Shown here piece by piece: positions 1 through 7,414 of a DNA stretch of 64,000 nucleotides (position 1 is its first letter; each line of letters begins with the position of its first letter). This stretch comes from Sva-07 sp038321235. Lineage in GTDB: Bacteria; Actinomycetota; Acidimicrobiia; Acidimicrobiales; Ilumatobacteraceae. Location: positions 1 through 64,000 of the forward strand of contig JBBQEU010000003.1 of NCBI GenBank assembly GCA_038321235.1, read 5' to 3'. The notes beneath the pieces are model-generated. The model saw only the letters and a list, made by a program, of their open reading frames with translations, was not told where the DNA came from and did not search any database. Made by a program: the position numbers and the translations under genes.

Positions 1-331
1 CGTCACCGTCGAGTTCGCCGGCGGGATCGCGCGTCCACTTCGCCCTGTCGCCGACCGGCACGACGTCGACGTGTCCGGTGAGCACCACGGTGGGTCCCGG
101 TCGGGTGCCGGCGACGCGGGCCGCCACCACCGGGACCTCGTCGCGCTCGACCTCGCGACCCGGATACGCCGGATCGTTCTCGAGTTCCGACATCGGTGTG
201 ACCCACCGGTCGACGTCGTCGGCCACGGGCTCCAACCACGACGCGATCAGCTCGATCGCCGGATGCTCGTGTCCCGTCTCCGACGGTGCGGCGACCAACG
301 CGAGCGCCCGTCGTGCGAGGTGGTCGGTCAT
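1..331 (-). CDS. M20-family peptidase/deacylase, N-terminal part (cut by window edge)
   Basis: The first 110 residues of a zinc-dependent M20 hydrolase (ArgE/DapE/carboxypeptidase group) are visible; the rest lies beyond base 1. The residues GHVDVVPVGD match the M20 signature, whose His and Asp are the first metal ligand and its neighbouring catalytic Asp. The ATG (331-329) overlaps the TGA of the upstream PLP enzyme gene in an ATGA arrangement, so the two are very probably one transcript with coupled translation. M20 enzymes cleave amide bonds of N-acyl amino acids or peptides in the cytoplasm; the substrate cannot be told from this fragment. Family is confident, specific function unknown. 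Confidence 0.8.
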   Translation of the reverse strand, partial: MTDHLARRALALVAAPSETGHEHPAIELIASWLEPVADDVDRWVTPMSELENDPAYPGREVERDEVPVVAARVAGTRPGPTVVLTGHVDVVPVGDRAKWTRDPAGELDGD

Positions 332-1551
332 CAGATCGCTGCGAGTGCCTGGTCGAGATCCGCGATCAGGTCGTCGACGTTCTCGATCCCCGCCGAATAC
401 CGCACCAGACCCTCGGGGATGCCGAGCGCCGCGCGCTCCTCCGGCGTGCACTCGACATGACTGGTCGTGGCCGGCGGCCCGACGGTTGTTTCCACGGCTC
501 CCAGATTCGCCGCACGGTGAGCGAGACGCAGATGGGGAAGGAACTTCTTCACGGCATCGAGATCTCCGTCGAGCGCGAAACTCAGCATCCCTCCCCAGCC
601 GGACATCTGCCGCTTCGCGATCTCGTGGCCGGGGTGGCTCGCCAGACCCGGATAGTTCACCGTGGTGACCAGCGGATGGGCCTCGAGGAACTCGGCGACC
701 GCCATCGCGTTGGCCGACTGGCGCTCGACGCGGAGATGGAGCGTCTTCATCCCCCGCAGGAGGAGATAGGCGGCCTCCGGATGCAGGGTGGCGCCGTTGA
801 TCTCCCGGTAGCGGAAGACCGCCTCGACCAGATCGCGACGTCCGGCGACCGCGCCGCCGAGGGCATCGGCATGACCCCCGAGGAACTTGGTGGCGCTGTG
901 CACGACGAGGTCGGCGCCCAGCGCCAGCGGTTGCTGGAGGACCGGCGTGGCGAACGTGTTGTCGACCACGGTGACGGCCCCGCGGTCACGACCGGCGGCG
1001 AGGAGCCGGGGCAGGTCGATGATCTTCAACGTGGGGTTGGTGGGCGTCTCGAGGTACAGCAGGTCGCAGCCACGGTCCATTGCCTGCTCGACACCGTCGG
1101 CGTCGGTCGTGTCGACCAGCTCGACCTCCACCCCGACGCGCGGGAGGTACTTGGTGAACAGCATGCTCGTGCCGCCGTAGGTGTCCTTCACCGACACGAC
1201 CCGCTGGCCCGGCTCGAGGAGGGCATAGAGCATGTTGGAGATCGCGGCCATGCCCGTCGACGCCGACGTGGCCGCCTCTGCGCCTTCGAGCATCCGCAGC
1301 TTCTCCTCGAACACGGCCACGGTCGGGTTGGTGTTGCGGCCGTAGATGTGACCGGGCGCTGCACCGGTGGCAACGTCGAGCCACTCGTCGACGTTCTCGT
1401 ACCCGAAGCCGACGCTGTGCACGACGGGGACCTGGGTGGCCCGATCGAGGAGGTAGCGCTCCTCGCCGGCCCACACCGCACGCGTCTCGATCGAGTCCGG
1501 GTGTGGCGTGCCGGGTTGCTCGTCGGGTCGGCCGTCGGAGTTCGTCGTCAT
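331..1551 (-). CDS. Cys/Met metabolism PLP-dependent enzyme (cystathionine gamma-synthase/lyase type)
   Basis: A 406-residue fold-type I PLP enzyme of the transsulfuration family. The Schiff-base lysine lies in SATKFLGGHAD, after the PLP-binding Asp in VVDNTF and the substrate/cofactor motif YGRNTNPT. SAGIEN near the C-terminus carries the carboxylate-binding Arg region (VRYSAGIEN). Length is usual for the family (about 380-430). ATG 1551 was chosen over an in-frame start 63 nt upstream because GGTGAGG lies 4 nt before it and the upstream residues are low-complexity. It could be cystathionine gamma-synthase, gamma-lyase, O-acetylhomoserine sulfhydrylase or methionine gamma-lyase; the motifs alone do not separate these. 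The stop overlaps the start of the M20 peptidase gene. Confidence 0.88.
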   Translation of the reverse strand: MTTNSDGRPDEQPGTPHPDSIETRAVWAGEERYLLDRATQVPVVHSVGFGYENVDEWLDVATGAAPGHIYGRNTNPTVAVFEEKLRMLEGAEAATSASTGMAAISNMLYALLEPGQRVVSVKDTYGGTSMLFTKYLPRVGVEVELVDTTDADGVEQAMDRGCDLLYLETPTNPTLKIIDLPRLLAAGRDRGAVTVVDNTFATPVLQQPLALGADLVVHSATKFLGGHADALGGAVAGRRDLVEAVFRYREINGATLHPEAAYLLLRGMKTLHLRVERQSANAMAVAEFLEAHPLVTTVNYPGLASHPGHEIAKRQMSGWGGMLSFALDGDLDAVKKFLPHLRLAHRAANLGAVETTVGPPATTSHVECTPEERAALGIPEGLVRYSAGIENVDDLIADLDQALAAI

Positions 1552-1820
1552 GGACCTCACCGTAGGGCACCGGCCTCGACGGGGCGTCGGGCGTGGCGGA
1601 GCGAGCCAGCTCACGTCCCTGCGGATGAGGTCGGCCGCCTCCGTACTCGCCGCTCGGCCAGGGCTCCATCGGAACGATCCGGGCGATCGGATGGGGATGT
1701 GCGGGCGTCATGGCGCAGCCTTCTGGTCGCGTCGCCGCTGGTGGCAGCCACTCGTCGGAGGCAACTGCGCTCGCTGCGCGGCTGGCCCTCGACTGGACCC
1801 CAGCGTCAGGACCCTCTGGT

Positions 1821-1826
1821 TATACT
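1821..1826 (+). promoter_or_regulatory. Leaderless -10 box TATACT for the HTH gene at 1834
   Basis: TATACT is followed by 7 nt and then the ATG at 1834. Transcription would therefore start at or next to the A of the start codon. No clear -35 is seen. The box lies in an AT-rich patch that is unusual for this GC-rich region. Confidence 0.6.
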
Positions 1827-1833
1827 AAACGAC

Positions 1834-2355
1834 ATGAACGAACTGGGAACCCGGGAGCGGTGCGAGATGTTGCGCCACCGGCTGTCGATGACGCAGTCCG
1901 AGTTCGCCTCGATCCTCGGTGTCTCGCAGGCGGCGGTGTCGCAGTTCGAGTCCGGAGCCCGCACCCCGGGTGGCCGGACCGCGGCATTCTACGACCGCCT
2001 CGAAACGGCGATCGGGTCCGACGTGGTGACCGAGACGATCGACGGGCGACACACGACCATGCCAGCGCACCCGTGGACCAGGGTGATCGAGGCCGGCGAC
2101 GTCGGCATCATCTCGTTGCCGACTCGTCTCGACTGGTCGCCGAGGCAGGCGTCGGGTTGGGACTATGCCGACGAGGTGCACCGGCGTGAGCTCTACCGGA
2201 TCGTGCTCGACGTCGGCGACGCACTCGACATCCAAGCGTTCATCGAGCCGGATGAGTTGGTGCAGTGGTCGAGTGAACTCGATGTCTCACGACGTATGCG
2301 ACCGGCGGTCGCCCGGCTGATCGAGCGGCTCGACGCAGTGCCGAGCCGTGCCTGA
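1834..2355 (+). CDS. XRE-family HTH protein, probable antitoxin/regulator of a nucleotidyltransferase pair
   Basis: A 173-residue protein with an N-terminal Cro/C1-type HTH: MTQSEFASILGVSQAAVSQF (about residues 15-34) is a textbook helix-turn-helix. The C-terminal two thirds match no family I recognise. The next gene, an AbiEii-like nucleotidyltransferase, starts 8 nt before this stop, so the two are translationally coupled. That order (HTH antitoxin first, NTase toxin second) is usual for type IV AbiE-like and related toxin-antitoxin modules. ATG 1834 is supported by the leaderless promoter; the frame is open far upstream but without coding character. The antitoxin role is inferred from context. 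Confidence 0.75.
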   Translation: MNELGTRERCEMLRHRLSMTQSEFASILGVSQAAVSQFESGARTPGGRTAAFYDRLETAIGSDVVTETIDGRHTTMPAHPWTRVIEAGDVGIISLPTRLDWSPRQASGWDYADEVHRRELYRIVLDVGDALDIQAFIEPDELVQWSSELDVSRRMRPAVARLIERLDAVPSRA

Positions 2356-2986
2356 AGCGCTGAGTCGGTCACAGCGGCGCATCGTGGCCGACGTGATGGC
2401 CGTCGTCGAGTCCGACGGATTCGTGATCGCAGGTGGCGTCGCCCTGATCGCCGCCGGAGTGAGCAGTCGGCCGACGCGAGATCTGGATGCGTTCTCACCG
2501 ACGTGCGACGACGTGGGTCTCGTCGCCGATCGACTCGTCGAGCGATTGCGTGGCTCGGGCTACCTCGTCGACGTGCATCGCAGCGACGCAGCGTTCGCCC
2601 GGATGACGGTGTCGACCGGCAAGTACCGGCGGACGATGACGGTGGTCGAACTCGGGCGGGACTTCCAGCTGTTCGCGGCGGTTGGCAACGTCCTCGGCCC
2701 GATGTTGTCGATCCGCGAACTGGCAGCCAACAAGATGCTTGCAGCGTTCGGCCGTCGAGAACCTCGTGACCTCGTCGATCTTTCGTCGCTCGCTGATGCG
2801 ACGTCGCTGCGGCAGGCAGTCGTCGATGCACGGGCAAAGGACTCGGGCTTGACTCGCGACCCGTTCGTCGAGATGGTGAACCGGACGATGCTGGTTCGCG
2901 ACGACCTGTGGCCCGAGGGATCCAGCCCGGATGCGATCCGCGAGTTCGCCCGAGAAGTGCTCCTCGACCCCGACCTGTTCGCCTGA
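2348..2986 (+). CDS. AbiEii-like nucleotidyltransferase (putative toxin)
   Basis: A 212-residue protein of the minimal nucleotidyltransferase superfamily. The GG at residues 28-29 (VIAGGVAL) and the R-x-T-x-D-x-D block (RPTRDLD, residues 41-47) form the polymerase-beta type active site: the glycines hold the triphosphate and the two Asp bind metal. Downstream, REPRDLVDLSSL resembles the conserved KDlxDl segment of AbiEii proteins. The start is GTG 2348, inside the last codons of the HTH gene. Characterised relatives (AbiEii, MenT) inhibit growth by transferring nucleotides to targets such as tRNA. Whether this one is toxic is untested. Confidence 0.7.
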   Translation: MPEALSRSQRRIVADVMAVVESDGFVIAGGVALIAAGVSSRPTRDLDAFSPTCDDVGLVADRLVERLRGSGYLVDVHRSDAAFARMTVSTGKYRRTMTVVELGRDFQLFAAVGNVLGPMLSIRELAANKMLAAFGRREPRDLVDLSSLADATSLRQAVVDARAKDSGLTRDPFVEMVNRTMLVRDDLWPEGSSPDAIREFAREVLLDPDLFA

Positions 2987-3116
2987 AATCAGAACGGCAT
3001 TCGTCCGTCGAGGTTCGGGTGTTCGCCGCACTTCGGGGCAACCCCGACCTTGCAGCCGCACCGGGCAACGTCGCCGTGCCGGCCAGCGGGTCTGGGTTGT
3101 CGAAGGACTCGGTCCA

Positions 3117-3122
3117 TAAGGT
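3117..3122 (+). promoter_or_regulatory. Leaderless -10 box TAAGGT for the ketopantoate reductase gene
   Basis: TAAGGT is separated by 7 nt from the ATG at 3130. It supports this start over in-frame codons upstream that would prepend about 70 non-conserved residues. Confidence 0.55.
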
Positions 3123-3129
3123 CGATCCC

Positions 3130-4104
3130 ATGCGGATCGTTGTCGTCGGTGCCGGTGCAGTCGGCGGGGTCGTCGCCTCGAACCTCGCACTGGCGGGCAC
3201 GCCGGTCGTCGCCGTCGCCCGAGGCGAACATGCCCGAGCGATGCGACAGTCGGGGCTTCGCTACGAGTCGCCCGCGGGCACGCAGGTCGTCGAGCTCCCG
3301 GTGGCGACATCGGTGGCCGAGGTCGACGTCGCCGCCGACGATGTGATCATGCTCGGCGTCAAGGGTCAGGACACCGCCGGCGTGCTGAACGACCTGCGCT
3401 CGGCCGGCGTCACCGACCAACCCATCGTGTGCATGCAGAACGGCGTCGACAACGAGCGCCAGACGCTGCGTCTGTTCCCGAACGTGTACGGGATGTGCGT
3501 GATGCTCCCGGCCGATCATCTCGCCCCGGGTGTCGTTCGCGTGTGGACCTCACCGAGCTCCGGGCTCCTCGACCTCGGCCGGTACCCCCACGGCGTCGAC
3601 GACGTGTGCGTCCAGCTCGCGGCGACACTCGAAGCGGCGACGTTCGGCTCGCTCCCTCGTCACGACATCATGAGCTGGAAGTACCGCAAGTTACTGATGA
3701 ACCTCGGCAACGCCATCGAGGCCGTCTGCGGTGGAGAGGCGAGCCGCGGACGCCTCGGCGAGATGGTGCGCGCCGAGGGCGACGCGGTGCTCGCTGCGGC
3801 CGGGATCACGGTGGTCAGCGCCGAGGACGACCTTGCCCGCCGCGGTGACGCACTGAAGATCCAGCCGGTCGGCAACGAACCGCATCGGTCGGGAGGATCG
3901 TCGTGGCAGAGCCTGCAGCGCGGCACCGGGACGATCGAGACCGACCAGCTGACCGGCGAGATCGTGCTGCTCGGGCGGCTGCACGGCGTGCCGACCCCCG
4001 CCAATCGGGCACTGCAGGAGATCGCTGCGCAGATGGCGCTCGCCGGGGAACCGCCGGCATCTCGCTCGGATGACGACGTGCTCGAATCGCTCGGCGCCAC
4101 CTGA
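3130..4104 (+). CDS. panE: 2-dehydropantoate 2-reductase (ketopantoate reductase family)
   Basis: A 324-residue NADPH-dependent reductase that would convert ketopantoate to pantoate in pantothenate and CoA synthesis. The Rossmann motif GAGAVGG lies at residues 7-13. VKGQDT and MQNGVDNE are the conserved coenzyme- and substrate-side loops, and KYRKLLMN carries the catalytic-lysine region. The C-terminal helical domain ends with the family pattern SSWQ..G..E.D...G....G...G..TP.N. Length fits PanE/ApbA. Many actinobacterial paralogues of this family act on other 2-oxo acids, so the exact substrate is inferred. It stands alone between accessory genes. Confidence 0.83.
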   Translation: MRIVVVGAGAVGGVVASNLALAGTPVVAVARGEHARAMRQSGLRYESPAGTQVVELPVATSVAEVDVAADDVIMLGVKGQDTAGVLNDLRSAGVTDQPIVCMQNGVDNERQTLRLFPNVYGMCVMLPADHLAPGVVRVWTSPSSGLLDLGRYPHGVDDVCVQLAATLEAATFGSLPRHDIMSWKYRKLLMNLGNAIEAVCGGEASRGRLGEMVRAEGDAVLAAAGITVVSAEDDLARRGDALKIQPVGNEPHRSGGSSWQSLQRGTGTIETDQLTGEIVLLGRLHGVPTPANRALQEIAAQMALAGEPPASRSDDDVLESLGAT

Positions 4105-4226
4105 CGCGGGAGTCGAGGAGACGGTCCCCGCAACCCTGTGCTCTCGTCAACCACTGAAGTTCGTCGCAGGTCAGTTGACCGATGAACGGGCGGCTCAGAA
4201 GACAGCCCCGGTGTAGAACTGACGGC

Positions 4227-4343
4227 ATGGGCAAATGGCACATCGGCGGCTGCTGCATCGACGAGCGGGTGTTCCGTTGCGAGTGCGGCGCAACCTCGTA
4301 CGGCCGTGACGGTCAGCTCGTGGATGTCGGGACGGGCAGGTGA
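4227..4343 (+). CDS. Small Cys-rich protein (38 aa) coupled to the ADP-ribosylglycohydrolase fusion
   Basis: A short frame encodes 38 residues with a Cys pair (GGCC) and a CEC motif eight residues later, a possible zinc or metal site. Its TGA overlaps the GTG start of the next gene (GTGA, 4340-4343), the same coupling seen between other neighbours here. The sequence AGAACT lies 6 nt before the ATG. No known family is recognised. The coupling and Cys pattern favour a real gene that may act with the downstream enzyme; chance remains possible at this length. Confidence 0.5.
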   Translation: MGKWHIGGCCIDERVFRCECGATSYGRDGQLVDVGTGR

Positions 4344-5806
4344 GCGACGTGGCGGTTGGCGGTCTCGGCACGCGTGATCGAGCGATCGGCGCGCTGGTCG
4401 GGCTCGCCGTCGGCGACGCCGTGGGTACGACGCTCGAGTTCGAGCCACCTGGCTCGTTCGCACCGATCACCGACATGGTCGGTGGCGGACCGTTCCGCCT
4501 GCCGGTCGGGTCCTGGACCGACGACGCCTCGATGGCGATGTGCCTCGCCGAGTCGATCCTCGACACTGGCTCGCTCGATCCGGCCGATCAGCTCCGGCGC
4601 TACGTCAACTGGTGGCGGGACGGGTACTGGTCGTCGACCGGGAGCTGCTTCGACATCGGGACCACCACGAGCCAGGCCCTGTCACGGTTCGAGCGGTACG
4701 GCACGGTCACCGACGTCGAACCCGACCGGGAATCGGCTGCCAACGGATCACTGATGCGACTCGCAGCGGTTCCGGTTCGCTGGCACACCGACATCGGCGA
4801 GGCCGCTGCCCGCTCGGGCGAATCGAGCCGCACCACACACCCCGCCGCCCGCCCCGTCGACGCCTGCCGAGTCATGGGAGCGATGGTCGCCGCGCTGATC
4901 CAGGGAGTGCCCGCCGGTCAGGTGCTCGCCGACGACTTCTGGAGCTACGGCTCCCTCCACCCAGCGGTCGAGGCTGTCGCCCGGGGGTCGTGGCGGGGCA
5001 AGGAACCGCCCGAGATCCGAGGGACCGGCTACAGCGTCGCCGCATTGGAGGCCGCGCTGTGGGCGGTCGGGGGAGCGGTCGACTGCCGTGACACGATCCT
5101 GCGCGCCGCGAACCTCGGCGACGACGCCGACACGACAGCGGCCATCGCCGGCCAGCTCGCCGGCGCACGGTGGGGATGGTCGGGCATCCCGGCGTCGTGG
5201 CGGAAGCAGATCGTCGCGGGTGAACGCATCGCTGCCATCGCCGGACGGCTCCACGACGAGGCGATCCGCGCCTCACACGAAGAGCCGTGGCCGCACGACG
5301 AGTTCGTCCACGGCTGGTGGATCGAACCGGGCGCTGTGCTCGCCGGCGAGTATCCCGGCAACGTCGACCCGGACCGGGCGGCGGCCAAGGTGAACCTGCT
5401 CGTCGACCACGGCATCCGCACCTTCGTCGACCTCACCACCGCCGACGACCGACTCGAACCGTACGAACCCCATGTTGCAGCGGCTGGCTCGGGACGCGGT
5501 CTCGACATCCGTCGTGTCTCCCAACCGATCCCCGACATGGGGGTGATCGACGTCGACGCGTACGACGCCATCCTCGCCACGATCGACGCCGCCCGCGAGC
5601 GCGGCGGTGTGTACATCCACTGCTGGGGCGGTATCGGACGCACCTCCACCGTCGTCGGCTGCCTCCTCGTAGCGGGGGGCCTCGACGCCGACGCGGCACT
5701 CGCCGACATCGGCCGTCGACGCTCCGGCACCCGCAAAGCGCACCGGGCCGCACCACAGACGCCCGAGCAGATCGACGTCATCCGAACCCGAGCCCGGCGT
5801 CGCTGA
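4340..5806 (+). CDS. ADP-ribosylglycohydrolase fused to a dual-specificity/tyrosine phosphatase domain
   Basis: A 488-residue two-domain enzyme. The N-terminal part (about 10-315) is an ARH/DraG-type fold: GLAVGDAVG (about 17), SWTDDASMAM (about 58) and GDDADTTAA (about 259) supply the acidic residues that bind the Mg pair. The C-terminal part (about 325-485) is a cysteine phosphatase with the P-loop HCWGGIGRT (about 427), matching HCX5R. ARH domains remove ADP-ribose from proteins or hydrolyse related ADP-ribosyl compounds; the phosphatase may act on a product or on a protein. It starts with GTG, overlapping the stop of the small Cys gene. Its place in a toxin/defence-rich block suggests a role in reversing ADP-ribosylation. 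That is inference. Confidence 0.8.
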   Translation: MSDVAVGGLGTRDRAIGALVGLAVGDAVGTTLEFEPPGSFAPITDMVGGGPFRLPVGSWTDDASMAMCLAESILDTGSLDPADQLRRYVNWWRDGYWSSTGSCFDIGTTTSQALSRFERYGTVTDVEPDRESAANGSLMRLAAVPVRWHTDIGEAAARSGESSRTTHPAARPVDACRVMGAMVAALIQGVPAGQVLADDFWSYGSLHPAVEAVARGSWRGKEPPEIRGTGYSVAALEAALWAVGGAVDCRDTILRAANLGDDADTTAAIAGQLAGARWGWSGIPASWRKQIVAGERIAAIAGRLHDEAIRASHEEPWPHDEFVHGWWIEPGAVLAGEYPGNVDPDRAAAKVNLLVDHGIRTFVDLTTADDRLEPYEPHVAAAGSGRGLDIRRVSQPIPDMGVIDVDAYDAILATIDAARERGGVYIHCWGGIGRTSTVVGCLLVAGGLDADAALADIGRRRSGTRKAHRAAPQTPEQIDVIRTRARRR

Positions 5807-5828
5807 TCCATCTGTGGATTCCACGTAT

Positions 5829-5846
5829 GGTATTCATTCGGATACC
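5829..5846. promoter_or_regulatory. Inverted repeat GGTAT-N8-ATACC, candidate operator of the HTH/NTase pair
   Basis: Perfect 5-bp arms GGTAT and ATACC with an 8-nt spacer lie 7 nt upstream of the TACGCT -10 box. The position is right for autorepression by the HTH protein encoded immediately downstream. Confidence 0.45.
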
Positions 5847-5853
5847 AGTCGAC

Positions 5854-5859
5854 TACGCT
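5854..5859 (+). promoter_or_regulatory. Leaderless -10 box TACGCT
   Basis: TACGCT with a 6-nt spacer precedes GTG 5866, so the transcript would begin at the start codon. It supports GTG 5866 over the in-frame ATG at 5827. Confidence 0.5.
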
Positions 5860-5865
5860 GCCGGT

Positions 5866-6189
5866 GTGGATGCGGCACGGTTGATCCGAACGGCGCGGCG
5901 GCGCACAGGCCTCACGTTGCGCGAACTCGCTCGACGGGCGCGCACCTCGCACTCGACCCTGGCGGCCTACGAGCAGGGTCGCAAGACACCCAACGTCGAC
6001 ACCCTCGACCGGATCCTCGTTGCGGCCGGGTTCAGCGTGGACGTCACGCTGACGGTGCGGCCGACCGACGTCGCCGCCGATCCGGTCGCTCGAGGACGTG
6101 AACTCGTCGAGGTGCTCGAATTGGCGGAGATGTTCCCGGTGCGCCACACCCGCACGCTCACCGTCCCCAAATTCGGTGCGGTCGCATGA
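5866..6189 (+). CDS. HTH-type regulator (XRE), probable antitoxin of a second nucleotidyltransferase pair
   Basis: A 107-residue protein consisting largely of one HTH: LTLRELARRARTSHSTLAAY followed by EQGRKTPNVDTL is a clear XRE helix-turn-helix (residues about 15-50). A short C-terminal tail has no recognised motif. Its stop overlaps the start of the NTase gene by 4 nt (ATGA, 6186-6189). GTG 5866 is favoured by the leaderless promoter. An ATG at 5827 would add 13 residues and would lie within the inverted repeat. The pair repeats the HTH + NTase design at 1834-2986 but the proteins are not close copies. The autoregulatory antitoxin role is inferred from family habit and operator position. 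Confidence 0.75.
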   Translation: MDAARLIRTARRRTGLTLRELARRARTSHSTLAAYEQGRKTPNVDTLDRILVAAGFSVDVTLTVRPTDVAADPVARGRELVEVLELAEMFPVRHTRTLTVPKFGAVA

Positions 6190-6728
6190 CCGATGGGCCC
6201 TCCCTGGCAGGCAAGATCGTCGCCATCCACCAGGCGCTCGATGCGGCACAGCTGCCTCATGCATTCGGTGGGGCGCTGGCGCTTGCCTGGTGCACGCAGC
6301 GCGCCCGCGGCACGATCGACATCGACGTCAACGTGTTCGTCCCTCCTCCTCGCACCGGCGACCTCCTCGCCGCCCTGCCCCCCGAGATCTCCGCCACCGA
6401 CGCTGCGGTCGAGCAGCTCGAAACCGACGGTCAGACCCGCCTGTGGTGGGCGAGCACACCGGTCGACGTGTTCCTCGACACCACACCTTTCCATGCCGCC
6501 GTCGGCGAGCGCATCAGATGGGAGCCCTTCGCCGGACACGACGTCCCGTTCCTCGCCTGCCGAGATCTCGCCGTGTTCAAGGCATTCTTCGACCGGACGA
6601 AGGACTGGGCCGACCTGGAGGAAATGCAGATGGCCGGCACCCTCGACGTCGAGGCCGTCGCCGGTGTGCTCGTGCACTACCTCGGCCCTGACGATCCCCG
6701 CATCGCGCGTCTCCTCGCCCTCGCCTGA
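6186..6728 (+). CDS. AbiEii/MNT-type nucleotidyltransferase, second copy (putative toxin)
   Basis: A 180-residue nucleotidyltransferase. Visible motifs are FGGALALAW (about 24-32), RGTIDIDVNVF (the R-x-T-x-D-x-D metal site, about 39-49), VDVFLDTTPFH (third acidic strand) and the C-terminal FFDRTKDWADLEEM, which is typical of AbiEii-like enzymes. It is coupled to the HTH gene by an ATGA overlap. Together they form a toxin-antitoxin-like operon with an operator-like inverted repeat upstream. The substrate is unknown; related toxins modify tRNA or proteins. The family call is firm, toxicity is inferred. Confidence 0.75.
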   Translation: MTDGPSLAGKIVAIHQALDAAQLPHAFGGALALAWCTQRARGTIDIDVNVFVPPPRTGDLLAALPPEISATDAAVEQLETDGQTRLWWASTPVDVFLDTTPFHAAVGERIRWEPFAGHDVPFLACRDLAVFKAFFDRTKDWADLEEMQMAGTLDVEAVAGVLVHYLGPDDPRIARLLALA

Positions 6729-6869
6729 ACCCGGGTCGCCGGACTCCGATCAGTGCCCCAGGAGTCCCGGAAACCGCAACAGATCGCGCACAGATTGGGC
6801 GAGCCGGCGGCCCGACGAACTCCGCATCGCGTGGGTCTGCGGACGAACGCGGCGATACTCGAACGCACC

Positions 6870-7406
6870 ATGGTTCAGCATCCGGTTCCGCGAGCACCAC
6901 AGAACGAGCAGCCGAATCGATCCGCGAAGGTGGTCGCCGACGAACCGGCGCTCACGCCGAAGCAACAGCAGGCGCTCGCCCACTCACGAGGGCGCATCTG
7001 CAAGTTGCGGGGCTGTGAGATCTGCGCACCGCGACGCGAGAGCCGACGTCTGAAGAAGGCGCAACGAAAGGCCGACGCGCAAGCCCAACTCCACGCGAAG
7101 GGCGAGCCGTGCGGCAGGAGCAACTGTCCGGTCCCGGTCTGCGTCACCGCGCGACACGCCGACGCTGCGACCGCCGGCCCAGTGGTGCAACACGCTGACG
7201 AGCCGAGGGATGATGCCGGCGAGTCGCTTCGTCGACAGGCCGAGCGACACCGAGCCGGACTGACCTGCGGACTCGAGACCTGCCCGAACCGGGAGTGCAT
7301 CGACGCCTTTGCCCAGGAACGTGCCCGCCGGCATCGGGCCCGTCGGCCATGCAGGTCGCTCGAGTGCACCCTCCCGATGTGCGTGTCCAGCCGGTCGAGC
7401 ACCTGA
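6870..7406 (+). CDS. Cys-repeat protein of unknown function (four C-x4-C-x2-4-C modules)
   Basis: A 178-residue, very basic protein. Four short cysteine modules recur: CKLRGCEIC, CGRSNCPVPVC, CGLETCPNREC and CRSLECTLPMC, spaced by charged, Arg/Ala-rich stretches of about 20-45 residues that look helical. The spacing suggests repeated metal-binding knots, perhaps zinc. No known family is recognised. Codon third positions are GC-rich throughout, which supports a real gene. A GTG at 6753 is an alternative in-frame start that would add 39 poorly patterned residues. It lies directly downstream of the second HTH/NTase pair and just before a DoxX-like gene, without clear coupling to either. Confidence 0.55.
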   Translation: MVQHPVPRAPQNEQPNRSAKVVADEPALTPKQQQALAHSRGRICKLRGCEICAPRRESRRLKKAQRKADAQAQLHAKGEPCGRSNCPVPVCVTARHADAATAGPVVQHADEPRDDAGESLRRQAERHRAGLTCGLETCPNRECIDAFAQERARRHRARRPCRSLECTLPMCVSSRSST

Positions 7407-7414
7407 CCGCAACC

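Noticed and set aside
286..1833. Plus-strand open frame running from 286 into the HTH gene
   Set aside because: It is antisense to the PLP enzyme gene; only the part from ATG 1834 carries an HTH and has a promoter.
1552..1833. Riboswitch upstream of the PLP sulfur amino-acid enzyme
   Set aside because: No SAM- or cobalamin-type core pattern could be drawn in the 282-bp gap, and a GGTGAGG Shine-Dalgarno sits right at the start.
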